A DNA stretch of 64,000 bases from Catellatospora citrea (GCF_003610235.1 NZ_RAPR01000001.1:3038001-3102000); one strand, 5' to 3'; positions 40,370-49,858 are shown, counted from the stretch's first letter. Numbers and translations are program-made. The notes: generated by a model not told the origin, from the letters alone.

Positions 40370-42073
40370 CTATGAGATCGGCACCGTCGCGGTGACCGAA
40401 TCCTGATCGATCTCGGAGAGGCGAAGGGTGAAGCGCAGCTGCCAGTCTCCGGGCGTGGGCAGGGTGACCTGCCCGCTGGCGTGGTTGTCGGTGAGCTGGA
40501 GCATGGGGAACGTGATCGGCTCGATGCCCGCCGAGGGCAGCGCCGCGGTGGCCTTCCACTCCACCACCGGCAACGGCGAGCCGTCGGCCTTGTACGCGTA
40601 CAGGTGCACCGCGTTGTCGCCGAGCTTGGCCGGGTCGACCTCCACCTGCAGCGTGTACAGCGAGCTGGTCAGGGTCGAGGAGTAGATGACCGGCTGGGCG
40701 GGCAGCTGCGCGGTCTCCTGCGCGGTGCGGGCCGGGGTGGTCTGCGTCAGCGCGCCGGTCACCGCCAGCACCACGGCCGCGATGGCCAGCTCGGTGGTGA
40801 CGACGCGGCGCAGCGGGCGCGGGTTGTCGGCGGCCCCGTTGTTCGTCCACCGCCGGGCGAAGAACGCCGCGACCAGGATCAGCCCCACCAGCACGATCTT
40901 GGCGATCATGAGCTGGCCGTACGTCGTGTCGATCAGCGCCCGCGGGGTGCCGATCTGGATCAGCCCGGACACCACGCCGGCCAGCAGCACGGTCGACACG
41001 GCCAGCGCCGCCCAGCGCGACCAGATCGGCAGGATCGCGCCCAGCTCGCGGTTGTCGGCCTGGCGCAGCAGGAACAGCGCCAGCATCAGCAGCCCGCCCA
41101 GCCAGACGGCCGCCCCGGCCAGGTGCAGCGCGTCGACGACCACGGACACGGCGGGCACCGGCGAGGCGGCCGGATGCCCGGCCAGCGGCCAGGTCAGCGC
41201 GGCCCCGGCGGCGACCGCGAGCAGCAGCACCCGGTCCACGATCCCGTCGCGCCCGGCCAGCAGCGGGCGCACCAGGAACGCGGCCACCGCCAGCAGTGCC
41301 AGCCGCACCAGCAGCGCGATGCCGTACTGGCTGCCCAGCACGTCGCCGAGGTCGCCGCCGGTCACCGCGGTCAGGCTGCTGCCGGTGGAGTACGGGGCCT
41401 GCAGGTACAGGCCCGCCAGGGTGGCGAGGGCGACCACGCCGAAGCCCGTCCACATGACCCGGCGCGGGCCGCGCTGGCTGAGCCGGGCCGGCCACAGCAG
41501 CGTCAGCACCAGCACCGGACCGACCAGGAGCACCAGGCCGGCGTACCCGATCGCCTTGCCGATCGCGATCAGGTTGCGGATCGTGGTGTCGACCTTCTCC
41601 TCCGGCAGCGCCGCCGGGGTGGCCGAGGGCGCGCCGACCGAGAACGTGAACCCGCCCGGGATCGGGTGGCTGTCCGCCGAGATCACCCGGTAGCTGACCA
41701 GGTAGGTGCCCTTCGGAGCGTCCTCGCGCAACTCGATCTTCAGCACGTTGCCGTCGACCGTGGGCTTGCCGCGGTCGGCCCGCTGCCCGTCCGGCCCGAT
41801 GATCCGGATCTTGTCGGCGACCGGCGACACCGGCTCGCTGAACGTCAGCGTCACGTCCCTGGGCGCCTCGGGCACCACCGACCCGGCGGGCGGGCTGGTA
41901 CGCAGCAGCGCCGCGTGCGCATACGCCGGCGAGCCCGGCAGCAGCGTCAACGCCAGGAACGCGACCACCGCCAGCAGCCCCCGCACCCGCCGCCCCCGCG
42001 CGCCGCGCGGCCCTCGCGCGCCGTCGATGATCGTCGGACTTGCCTGGCATACGTGCGTATCTTGACCACTCAT
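40370..42073 (-). CDS. CopC-CopD fusion copper protein (YcnJ-like)
   Basis: 567 residues. After a signal peptide (ending SPAYA) the mature protein begins HAALLRTSPPAGSVV, the CopC copper site, with HPIPGGFTFSVG near the end of the CopC domain (around residue 140). About eight transmembrane helices of the CopD type follow, and a C-terminal beta domain. It is thought to bind Cu extracellularly and pass it inward. ATG 42073 is the most plausible start; there is no good ribosome-binding site. It lies 68 bp downstream of the zf-HC2 gene. Confidence 0.85.
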   Translation of the reverse strand: MSGQDTHVCQASPTIIDGARGPRGARGRRVRGLLAVVAFLALTLLPGSPAYAHAALLRTSPPAGSVVPEAPRDVTLTFSEPVSPVADKIRIIGPDGQRADRGKPTVDGNVLKIELREDAPKGTYLVSYRVISADSHPIPGGFTFSVGAPSATPAALPEEKVDTTIRNLIAIGKAIGYAGLVLLVGPVLVLTLLWPARLSQRGPRRVMWTGFGVVALATLAGLYLQAPYSTGSSLTAVTGGDLGDVLGSQYGIALLVRLALLAVAAFLVRPLLAGRDGIVDRVLLLAVAAGAALTWPLAGHPAASPVPAVSVVVDALHLAGAAVWLGGLLMLALFLLRQADNRELGAILPIWSRWAALAVSTVLLAGVVSGLIQIGTPRALIDTTYGQLMIAKIVLVGLILVAAFFARRWTNNGAADNPRPLRRVVTTELAIAAVVLAVTGALTQTTPARTAQETAQLPAQPVIYSSTLTSSLYTLQVEVDPAKLGDNAVHLYAYKADGSPLPVVEWKATAALPSAGIEPITFPMLQLTDNHASGQVTLPTPGDWQLRFTLRLSEIDQDSVTATVPIS

Positions 42074-42141
42074 TCGCCCGCTTGCCGGGCAAGTCGAGTG
42101 ATCATGGGGTGCGGAGGCGCGGAGGGGCGCAGTCATGTGAC

Positions 42142-42792
42142 TCACGGGGCGACCGTAACGGGGCGGGCGGATTCGCGCGAGACGGTGGTCGTGCGGCTGA
42201 GCGCCCACAGGAGTCCGGCCTGCACGAGCGCCGCGGCGTGGCCGATCTCGTGGGCCAGCGCGGTCACGCCCTCGGCGACATCGAAGGCACTGGTCATGAT
42301 CAGGCAGGCGGCGAGCACGAAGGCCACCGGCACGAACGCGCGGGCACGTTCCGGCCGCCACGCCGCCAGCGCGAAGCCGACCGCGAGCGCGATGTCGAAC
42401 GAGGCCGCCTCCCGGCCGGTGTGCAGCCCGCCGCCGCCCGCGAACAGCGCCGGCAGCGCCAGCAGCACCTGGATCACGGCGGTCGTGCCGAGTGCGACGC
42501 GCAGGATCTGCCGCCGGCCCTCGGCCTGCCGCCGGGCGGCCCGGACCGCGCCGTCCCGCTCGGCCGCGACCGCGGCGAGGATCGGGGCGGTCAGGTCGGG
42601 CACCACGACCGACTGCACCCGCACCGCGCGGGTGAGCTGCTCGGCGGCCCGTGACCAGGTGCGGCAGTCCGGGCACCCGGCCAGGTGCCCGTCGAGTGCG
42701 TCCGGCGCGAGCCCGGCCTGCGCCGCCCATGCCTCGACCTCGCCGTCCAGCCGCGCGGACAGCCCGACCCGCACCTCGTCGCAGTTCGTCAT
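42142..42792 (-). CDS. zf-HC2 anti-sigma-like membrane protein
   Basis: A 216-residue protein. The N-terminal zinc-finger segment has Cys4 (NCDEVRVGLSARLDGE) and HLAGCPDC (HX3CX2C), the anti-sigma ZAS/zf-HC2 pattern. Four to five transmembrane helices follow. It faces a divergent ECF sigma factor gene, which is its natural partner: the anti-sigma domain holds the sigma factor until a copper or redox signal releases it. First gene of the minus-strand copper operon. Confidence 0.75.
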   Translation of the reverse strand: MTNCDEVRVGLSARLDGEVEAWAAQAGLAPDALDGHLAGCPDCRTWSRAAEQLTRAVRVQSVVVPDLTAPILAAVAAERDGAVRAARRQAEGRRQILRVALGTTAVIQVLLALPALFAGGGGLHTGREAASFDIALAVGFALAAWRPERARAFVPVAFVLAACLIMTSAFDVAEGVTALAHEIGHAAALVQAGLLWALSRTTTVSRESARPVTVAP

Positions 42793-42898
42793 GGGCGGGT
42801 AGTCGGCGCGTGCCGCGATTCAGTTCCCGCCGGTGTCCCAGGACACGCGAGTCGTCACCGCCCGGAGTGAGCCCGACCGGCGGTTAGGCTTGCTCCCC

Positions 42899-43624
42899 GT
42901 GCCCCCCGTGCCACGAGACGACACGCTCCCGGACGACGGTGTCCCCGTCGCCCGCGGTGGCGGGCGCGCGCAGCCGATCCCGTCGACGGAGCCGTCAGGC
43001 GGTGGAACTGCGGCATCGCGTTTCCTCGACGCGGCCGCGGGCCCGCCGGCACCGCGGCGCGGCCACGGCCCGTCGTCCGAGCCGCCGGCCGCCGCCGTCG
43101 ACCCGGCCACCGAGTGGGCACTCGCCGCCCGCACCGGGGATCCCGTCGCGCAGGCCGCGTTCGTGCGGTCCACCCAGGCCGAGGTGTGGCGGTTCGTCGC
43201 CGCCCTGGTCGACCCCGGCAGCGCGGACGACCTCACCCAGGAGACCTACCTGCGGGCGTTCCGGGCGCTGCCCGCGTTCGAGGGCCGCTCGACGGTGCGC
43301 ACCTGGCTGCTCGGCATCGCCCGGCGCACCTGCGCCGACCATCTGCGTACGGTGGTAAGACAGCGCCGGCTGGGGGTGCGGCTGGCCGCACAGGCGCTGA
43401 CGAGCGGGCCGCACCCGGATCCGGCCGGTCAGGTCGGGGCGGCGCAGCTGCTCGACCGGCTGTCGCCGGAACGCCGGGAGGCGTTCGTGCTGACCCAGCT
43501 GCTGGGGTTGTCGTACGAGCAGGCGGCGGCGGTGCAGGAGGTGCCGGTCGGCACGATCCGGTCCCGGGTCGCGCGTGCCCGCGCCGAACTGGTGGACGAC
43601 GTCGTTAGCGCCTTAGCCGCCTGA
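42899..43624 (+). CDS. ECF-family RNA polymerase sigma factor
   Basis: About 241 residues. A Pro/Gly-rich N-terminal extension precedes sigma region 2 (AQAAFVRSTQAEVWRFVAALV, DDLTQETYLRAF, STVRTWLLGIARRTCADHLR) and region 4 (LSPERREAFVLTQLLGLSYEQAAAVQEVPVGTIRSRVARAR). GTG 42899 follows a TTAGGCT -10-like sequence and would be leaderless; GTG 42833 is an alternative. It is divergent from the zf-HC2 protein and probably starts the MauE/DsbA operon downstream. Confidence 0.85.
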   Translation: MPPVPRDDTLPDDGVPVARGGGRAQPIPSTEPSGGGTAASRFLDAAAGPPAPRRGHGPSSEPPAAAVDPATEWALAARTGDPVAQAAFVRSTQAEVWRFVAALVDPGSADDLTQETYLRAFRALPAFEGRSTVRTWLLGIARRTCADHLRTVVRQRRLGVRLAAQALTSGPHPDPAGQVGAAQLLDRLSPERREAFVLTQLLGLSYEQAAAVQEVPVGTIRSRVARARAELVDDVVSALAA

Positions 43625-43657
43625 GGCGGCCGCACGCGGGGGCGAAGGAGGAACACG

Positions 43658-44227
43658 ATGGACGAGCGCACCGGCTGGAGCAAGGCCCAGCCGTGGGTCA
43701 GCCTGCTGGTCAGGCTCGGCCTGGCGGGCATCTTCCTGGTCGCGGGCCTGCTCAAGGTCACCGACCTGGCCGCCAACGGCCGCGCCGTGAACGCGTACCA
43801 GATCATGTCGTATGACGCCGCGATGGTCGTCGGCGCGATCCAGCCCTTCGTGGAGATCGTCGTCGGGCTGCTGCTCCTGGTGGGCCTCGCCACCCGGCTG
43901 GCGGCGTGGCTCTCGGCGGGCATGATGGTCGCCTTCATCGCGGGCATCAGCTCGGCCTGGGCCCGCGGCCTGAACATCGACTGCGGATGCTTCAGCAAGG
44001 GCGGCCAGCTGCCGCCCGGGGTGACGCCCAACTATCTTCCGGAGATCCTCCGGGATGTGGCCTTCCTCGCGATGGCCATCTTTTTGATCATCTACCCGGT
44101 CAGCCGTTTCTCCCTCGACGCACGACTGGATCGACCGTTCTCCGCCGGGCTGCCGGCGGATGACGACGTGCTGGAGGAAGACAGTGAATCGAGCGAGCAC
44201 ACCGCACCCCGCCGCGAGCGGGCCTGA
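43658..44227 (+). CDS. MauE/DoxX-like membrane protein
   Basis: A 189-residue protein with four transmembrane helices and the MauE-type Cys pair (NIDCGCFSKGG) between helices 3 and 4. MauE-like proteins supply reducing or oxidising equivalents to extracytoplasmic thiol enzymes. The next gene encodes a DsbA-like thioredoxin, 15 bp away, supporting a redox pair. Strong ribosome-binding site (AAGGAGG). Confidence 0.8.
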   Translation: MDERTGWSKAQPWVSLLVRLGLAGIFLVAGLLKVTDLAANGRAVNAYQIMSYDAAMVVGAIQPFVEIVVGLLLLVGLATRLAAWLSAGMMVAFIAGISSAWARGLNIDCGCFSKGGQLPPGVTPNYLPEILRDVAFLAMAIFLIIYPVSRFSLDARLDRPFSAGLPADDDVLEEDSESSEHTAPRRERA

Positions 44228-44242
44228 CCGGGGGATCAGCGC

Positions 44243-44977
44243 ATGAGCAGCCGGAAGGATCAGAATGCGGCTGCCCGGATGGTGCGGGACCAGATCGCCA
44301 AGGAGCAGCGCCGTAAGCGCACCATGTGGATCTCCATCGCGGCGGTGGCCGCGCTGGTCATCGCCGGCCTGATCGGCTGGGGCATCTACGCGGGCTCCAA
44401 GACGACAGACTTCACCGCCCCGAAGGGCGCCAACGCGGCCGGCAACGGCATCACCACCGGCAACGGGCCGGTCGTCGTCGACGAGTACGTCGACTTCCTC
44501 TGCCCGCACTGCAAGACCTTCCACGACGAGGCCGCGGCCTCGATCGCGCAGCTCGCCGCCGATGGCAAGATCACGCTGGTCACCCACCCCGTGGCCTACC
44601 TCGACGGCGCGTCCACGAACCGGTACTCCACCCGCGCGTCGGCCGCCTCGGGTTGCGCCGCCGAGTTCGGCAAGTTCACCGAGTTCTCCAACGTGCTGTT
44701 CGACAACCAGCCCGCCGAGGGCGGGGCCGGACCCACCGACGACGATCTGATCGTGCTCGGCCGGCAGGCCGGGCTCGGCGAGGACTTCGCGCAGTGCGTA
44801 CGCGAAAAGCGCTTCCTCACCTGGACCAACCACGTCAGCGAGGAGGCCGGCCGCGCCGGTGTCACCGGCACCCCGACCGTCCTGGTCAACGGCAAGCCCA
44901 CCCAGGCCAGCGCGGCGCAGATCGCCGCCGCGGTCGCCGCCGCCAACGGCGCCAACCCGTCCGCGAGCACCAGCTGA
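44243..44977 (+). CDS. DsbA-like membrane-anchored thiol oxidoreductase
   Basis: A 244-residue protein. An N-terminal anchor (residues 30-50) precedes a DsbA/Thioredoxin_4 domain with active site LCPHC (around residue 86) and cis-Pro loop VTGTPTVLVNG. It is expected to form or isomerise disulphides outside the membrane. It is paired with the MauE-like gene and lies in the transcript headed by the ECF sigma factor. Confidence 0.85.
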   Translation: MSSRKDQNAAARMVRDQIAKEQRRKRTMWISIAAVAALVIAGLIGWGIYAGSKTTDFTAPKGANAAGNGITTGNGPVVVDEYVDFLCPHCKTFHDEAAASIAQLAADGKITLVTHPVAYLDGASTNRYSTRASAASGCAAEFGKFTEFSNVLFDNQPAEGGAGPTDDDLIVLGRQAGLGEDFAQCVREKRFLTWTNHVSEEAGRAGVTGTPTVLVNGKPTQASAAQIAAAVAAANGANPSASTS

Positions 44978-44997
44978 CATGAGCTGAGCAGGAGCAG

Positions 44998-46110
44998 ATG
45001 ACACCCCTCACGGCACAGCGGGTGGGCGCGGTCCTCGGGACCGCGCTCACCCTGCTGCTCACCCTCGCCACCCCCGCCGCCGCGCACGGGGCCGACGCCC
45101 CCGACGCCACGAACTACCGCACCGCCATCACCGGCACGCCCGACCTGCCCGGCCTCGAAGTGATCACGATCGAGGCGGGCGCGCGGCTGCAACTGACCAA
45201 CCACAGCGGCAAGCCGGTCGAGGTGCTGGGCTACAACAACGAGCCCTACCTGGAGGTACGCCCGGACGGGGTGTACGAGAACATCCACTCCCCCGCCACG
45301 TACCTGAACATCACCATCGCGCACGTGGACCCGCCCGCGCACGCCGACCCGACGGTGCCCCCGGAGTGGCGCAAGGTCAGCGACGAGCCGGTGTACCGCT
45401 GGCACGACCAGCGCGCCATCTGGACCGACACCACCGAGCCGCCCGCCGTCGCCGCCGCGCCCGGCCAGCCGCACCGCATCCGCGAGTGGACCGTGCCGAT
45501 GCGCACCGAGGTGACCCCGCTGCAGGTCACCGGCACCCTCGACTGGGTGCCGCCGCCGAACCCGGTGATCTGGTGGGTCGCCACCGTCGCCGGAGCGCTC
45601 GCCGTCGCCCTGCTCGGCCTGGTACCCGGCCGCCCGCGCGCGATCACCGTCGCGCTCTCCGTCGCCGCGATCGCCGCGGGCGTCCTGGCCCTCGCCTACG
45701 CGGTCGCCCGCGAGATCGACGCGGGCAACCACACCGTCGGCCCGATCCTGCTCGAACTGCTCACGGTCCAGCTGTGGGCCGTGGTCAGCGCCCTGGCCGC
45801 GATCGCCGCGGGGGCGTACTCGCTGTCCCGCCGCGCCGCGGGCGACTTCGCCCTGGCGCTCGGCGCGGCCGCGGTCGGCCTGTTCGCGGGCATGGTCAAC
45901 GCGGCCGTCTTCCACCGCTCCATCGCCCCGGTCCCCTGGGGCGACACCGCGGCCCGTCTCGCCGTCGCCACCGTGATCGCCCTCGGCGTCGGCGTCGCCG
46001 CCGCCGGCATGCTCCGCCTCCGCGGCACCACCTCCGGCGCACCCACTCCGACCGAGTCCCCGACCGGCCCAGACGCCACGCCGCACCCGACCGAGTCCAC
46101 CGCTCTCTGA
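44998..46110 (+). CDS. Secreted-domain/polytopic membrane protein with predicted N-terminal His
   Basis: 370 residues. The signal peptide ends TPAAA and the mature protein would start HGADAPD. A beta-rich extracytoplasmic domain of about 160 residues has Trp/His-rich stretches (YRWHDQRAIWT), followed by five to six transmembrane helices and a Thr/Pro-rich tail. The architecture (His-start outer domain plus membrane bundle) parallels the CopC-CopD fusion encoded 3 kb away. I do not recognise a named family; a copper-handling role is an inference. Confidence 0.7.
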   Translation: MTPLTAQRVGAVLGTALTLLLTLATPAAAHGADAPDATNYRTAITGTPDLPGLEVITIEAGARLQLTNHSGKPVEVLGYNNEPYLEVRPDGVYENIHSPATYLNITIAHVDPPAHADPTVPPEWRKVSDEPVYRWHDQRAIWTDTTEPPAVAAAPGQPHRIREWTVPMRTEVTPLQVTGTLDWVPPPNPVIWWVATVAGALAVALLGLVPGRPRAITVALSVAAIAAGVLALAYAVAREIDAGNHTVGPILLELLTVQLWAVVSALAAIAAGAYSLSRRAAGDFALALGAAAVGLFAGMVNAAVFHRSIAPVPWGDTAARLAVATVIALGVGVAAAGMLRLRGTTSGAPTPTESPTGPDATPHPTESTAL

Positions 46111-46177
46111 CCGCGGCCTCGCCGACACAGCGACTTTCCACAGACAAACGGGTGGGCGAGCGCGCCGGCGGGGCCGG

Positions 46178-46935
<758 letters not shown>

Positions 46936-46939
<4 letters not shown>

Positions 46940-47706
46940 ACCAGGAACCTATCCGTCAGCAGGACCACGACGGCGAGCACGGGCACCGTGGCCCCGACGG
47001 CCCACTGCCGGGCGGTGGCGACGCTGCCCTCGTGCAGCGCGGCGGGCAGCCGCCCGGTGTAGCCGCGCGAGCGCATGGCCAGGAAGACCCGCTCGCCGCG
47101 CTCGAAGGCGCGCAGGAACAGGGTGCCCAGCCCGGCCGCGAAGCCGCGCAGCTGCCACAGGAAGCGCGGGTCGTCGAGCCGGGACAGCCGGGCGATGCGC
47201 ATGCGCCGCGCCTCGTCGGCCAGCACGTCCAGGTAGCGGAGCATGAACAGGGCGATCTGGGTGATCGCCTGCGGGGTGCGCAGCCGGTCCAGGCCGACCA
47301 GCACGTCGCGGGCCGGGGTGGTGCCGGCCAGCAGCAGCGCGACGAGCACGCCGAGCGTGCCCTTGACCAGGATGTTCCAGCCCGCCCACAGGCCTTCCAC
47401 GGCGACCGACAGCCCCAGCACGTCGGCGCGGGGCCCGGCCGCGAAGAACGGCAGCAGCAGCGCGGTGGCCACGAACGGCAGCTCGATCAGGCTGCGCCGG
47501 GCCAGCCACCCGACGGGGATCCGGGCCAGCACCGCGAGCACCGCCACGATCACCGCGTACGCCCCGAAGGCGGGCAGCAGCTCGCGCGGCGTCGCCACCA
47601 CCACGATCGTGAACAGCACCGAGACCGCGATCTTGACCTCGGGCGCGAGGTGGTGCACGGGCGAGTGCCCGTGCACGTACATCGGGTGGGTGTGCCCGGC
47701 GCCCAC
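46936..47706 (-). CDS. cbiQ: ECF metal-transporter membrane coupling protein (CbiQ/NikQ)
   Basis: A 256-residue membrane protein with four to five transmembrane segments and the T-component coupling helices containing the conserved Ala-Arg-Gly-like signatures (here MRIARLSRLDDPRF and MRSRGYTGR). An N-terminal His-rich stretch (GAGHTHPMYVHGHSPVHH) is typical of CbiQ of Ni/Co systems. Last genes of a cbiM-Q-O operon; overlaps cbiO and follows cbiMN by 2 bp. Confidence 0.9.
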
Positions 47707-47708
47707 GG

Positions 47709-48767
47709 CTACTTCTCCGCGGGCACGGCGGCCGGGGTCGGCTCGCTCGCGGCGGACTCGGCGGCCGCGTGCCGCCGACGGCGCACCGACCAGAAGATCG
47801 CCAGGCCGATCGCGAAGGTCAGCGCGACGCCGATCAGCCCGGCCAGGCCGGTCGCGTTGTCGATGCCCTTGATGCCGTAGTCGGCCAGGAACGAGCCGCC
47901 GAGTTCGTGGTCGGCCGCGCGCTGCGCGATGCAGCTGCCGCCGGTGATCACCCCGTCGGCGTCGACCGTGCAGCCCTCCAGGGTGGTCGCGTCCAGGCCG
48001 TCCGGCGAGCTGGACGCCAGGTAGCTGGCCCCGCCGGCGAGGACCGCGGCGACGGCCAGACCGCCGAGCACGAAGACGCGGGTGGGGAGACCGCCGGTCG
48101 CGGGCCGCTCCAGGCGCGCCCCGCGCAGCGCGTACACCAGATCGGGTCGCACCTTGGCCACGGTGGTGACGGTGACCGCCGCGATGAGGCCCTCACCGAT
48201 GCCGATCAGCGCATGCACGCCGGCCATCGTCGCCGAGATCTGCCCGTAGCCGATGGTCAGCGGCACCTCGCCGCCGAGCACGAACTGCAGCACGAAGCCC
48301 TGCGAGGCGAGCACCACGGAGACGATCGAGGCTCCGAACACGGCCAGGCCGACGCCCGCGGCGGTGCGCGGCAGCAGTTTCATCAGGCCGACCAGCACCA
48401 GGTAGCCGACGGCGGTGCCGAGCAGCGCCATGTTGGAGATGTTGAGGCCCAGCGCGCTGATGCCGCCGTCGGCGAACACCAGCGCCTGCACGATCAGGAC
48501 GACCGAGACGCACAGCGCGCCGACCCACGGGCCGACCAGCGCGGCGGCCAGCGCGCCGCCCAGCAGGTGCCCGCTGACGCCGGGCAGCACCGGGAAGTTG
48601 AGCATCTGCACCGCGAAGATGAACGCGGCCACCAGGCCCGCCATGGGCGCCAGCCGGTCGTTGAGATCCTGGCGCGCCCGGCCCAGGCAGAGGGCCAGCA
48701 GCACCACGGCGACGACGCCGTAGGCGAGCGAGACCGGCCCGCCGATGATGCCGTTGGAGATGTGCAT
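47709..48767 (-). CDS. cbiM: CbiM-CbiN fusion (NikMN-type) metal-binding substrate component
   Basis: 352 residues. The CbiM part (7 helices, MHISNGIIGGPVS start, FPVLPGVSGHLLGGALAA signature) continues into a CbiN-like part: a transmembrane helix near residue 230, an extracytoplasmic domain with SSPDGLD, and a last helix. The ATG at 48767 is chosen over GTG 48779 because in this family His2 together with the free N-terminus binds the metal, so the protein must start MH. A Nur-like operator lies just upstream. Together with CbiQ and CbiO it forms an ECF Ni/Co importer. Confidence 0.9.
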   Translation of the reverse strand: MHISNGIIGGPVSLAYGVVAVVLLALCLGRARQDLNDRLAPMAGLVAAFIFAVQMLNFPVLPGVSGHLLGGALAAALVGPWVGALCVSVVLIVQALVFADGGISALGLNISNMALLGTAVGYLVLVGLMKLLPRTAAGVGLAVFGASIVSVVLASQGFVLQFVLGGEVPLTIGYGQISATMAGVHALIGIGEGLIAAVTVTTVAKVRPDLVYALRGARLERPATGGLPTRVFVLGGLAVAAVLAGGASYLASSSPDGLDATTLEGCTVDADGVITGGSCIAQRAADHELGGSFLADYGIKGIDNATGLAGLIGVALTFAIGLAIFWSVRRRRHAAAESAASEPTPAAVPAEK

Positions 48768-48797
48768 CGCGATATTCACTCAGCCAGACTAAGGTTG

Positions 48798-48814
48798 TTG
48801 CAAAGTACTTGCAA
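48798..48814. promoter_or_regulatory. Nur-box-like operator upstream of cbiMQO
   Basis: TTGCAA-N5(AGTAC)-TTGCAA, an exact match to the tTGCaa-N5-ttGCAA consensus described for the nickel-responsive Fur-family regulator Nur of Streptomyces. It ends 31 bp before the cbiM start, in the expected promoter position. Confidence 0.75.
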
Positions 48815-48874
48815 TAAGGTGCGTCGGTTCCGCCCTCACCAGCAGCGCCGGGCGGCCCGGCTAAGGTGTCCGGT

Positions 48875-49351
48875 GTGACGGAGAACGTACGACTCGCGCC
48901 CGGTGACGCCGCCCCCGACTTCAGCCTGCCGACCGCCGACGGCGGCACGCTCAGCCTGTCCGACCTGCGCGGCAAGAAGGTCGTCCTGTACGCCTACCCG
49001 GCCGCGATGACCCCCGGCTGCACCACCCAGGCCTGCGACTTCCGCGACTCGCTCGCCTCGCTCACCGCCAAGGGGTACGCCGTGGTCGGCATCTCCCCCG
49101 ACGCGCCCGCGAAGCTGGCCAAGTTCGTCGAGCGCGACGCGATCACCTTCCCGCTGGTCAGCGACCAGGACAAGGCCGTCCTCACCAGCTACGGCGCGTA
49201 CGGCGAGAAGAAGAACTACGGCAAGGTCGTGCAGGGCGTCATCCGGTCCACCTTCGTCATCGACGAGAAGGGCCTGATCGAGCACGCCTTCTACAACGTC
49301 AAGGCCACCGGCCACGTCGCCAAACTCCGCCGGGACCTCAAGATCGACTGA
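48875..49351 (+). CDS. bcp: Thioredoxin-dependent peroxiredoxin (BCP/PrxQ)
   Basis: A 158-residue peroxiredoxin: LAPGDAAPDFSLP start, then the active-site AAMTPGCTTQACDF (peroxidatic Cys in TPGC, resolving Cys five residues later as in PrxQ) and RSTFVIDEKG. It reduces peroxides in the cytoplasm using thioredoxin. GTG 48875 has a TAAGGT -10-like element about 8 bp upstream, suggesting a leaderless message. Confidence 0.9.
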   Translation: MTENVRLAPGDAAPDFSLPTADGGTLSLSDLRGKKVVLYAYPAAMTPGCTTQACDFRDSLASLTAKGYAVVGISPDAPAKLAKFVERDAITFPLVSDQDKAVLTSYGAYGEKKNYGKVVQGVIRSTFVIDEKGLIEHAFYNVKATGHVAKLRRDLKID

Positions 49352-49420
49352 AATCGCCTAGCCTGCATCACGATCGTCGGCGAGGATGAGCGAGAATACG
49401 GCGGGCAGTTGATGCCCTCT

Positions 49421-49493
49421 GGGGCCGTAGCCCAACGGCAGAGGCACGCGGTTTAGGTCCGCGCCAGTGCGGGTTCGAATCCCGCCGGCCCTA
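49421..49493 (+). tRNA. tRNA-Leu (anticodon TAG) of atypical class-I shape
   Basis: A 73-nt cloverleaf: acceptor GGGGCCG/CGGCCCT with a G1-U72 wobble, discriminator A, anticodon stem CGCGG/CCGCG with loop TTTAGGT (anticodon UAG), a 5-nt variable loop and T-arm GCGGG-TTCGAAT-CCCGC. The anticodon reads Leu CUA, but genuine tRNA-Leu is class II with a long variable arm, which is missing here. Identity is therefore uncertain. Confidence 0.75.
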
Positions 49494-49504
49494 CTCATCC
49501 CCGC

Positions 49505-49858
49505 TCAGCTCGACCCGAGCAGGCGCAGGTGTTCGGCGGCGACGCGTTTGGGCACGCACATGCGCCAGGCGTCGATGATCAGCTCGCGCATCTCGCCCTC
49601 GTCGAGCGCGGCCATCCGCGCCTGCGCCCAGTGGTAGCGCAGGTCGGACGTGCGCGGCAGGAAGAACTTGTCCGGCTCGGCCGCCACCAGCGCGTCGCGG
49701 GCCTCCTTCGGATAACCGAAGCCCAGCTCCGTCTCGTCGGCGGAGAGGGCGGCGAACACGATCCGCCCCACCCGGAACTTGACCCGGTCGCGCACCAGCG
49801 CCTCGTATGCCCGCGGCAGCGACAGCGCCACGTGCCGCACCTGTTCCACCGTGACCAT
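49505..49858 (-). CDS. MmcQ/YjbR-family protein
   Basis: A 117-residue protein of the YjbR/MmcQ fold: TVEQVRHVALSLPRAYEALVRDRVKFRVGRIVFAAL at the N-terminus, GFGYPKEARDALVAAEPDKFF in the middle and a C-terminal helix with IIDAWRM. These are cytoplasmic proteins with a DNA-binding-like fold and no settled function. Monocistronic. Confidence 0.75.
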   Translation of the reverse strand: MVTVEQVRHVALSLPRAYEALVRDRVKFRVGRIVFAALSADETELGFGYPKEARDALVAAEPDKFFLPRTSDLRYHWAQARMAALDEGEMRELIIDAWRMCVPKRVAAEHLRLLGSS

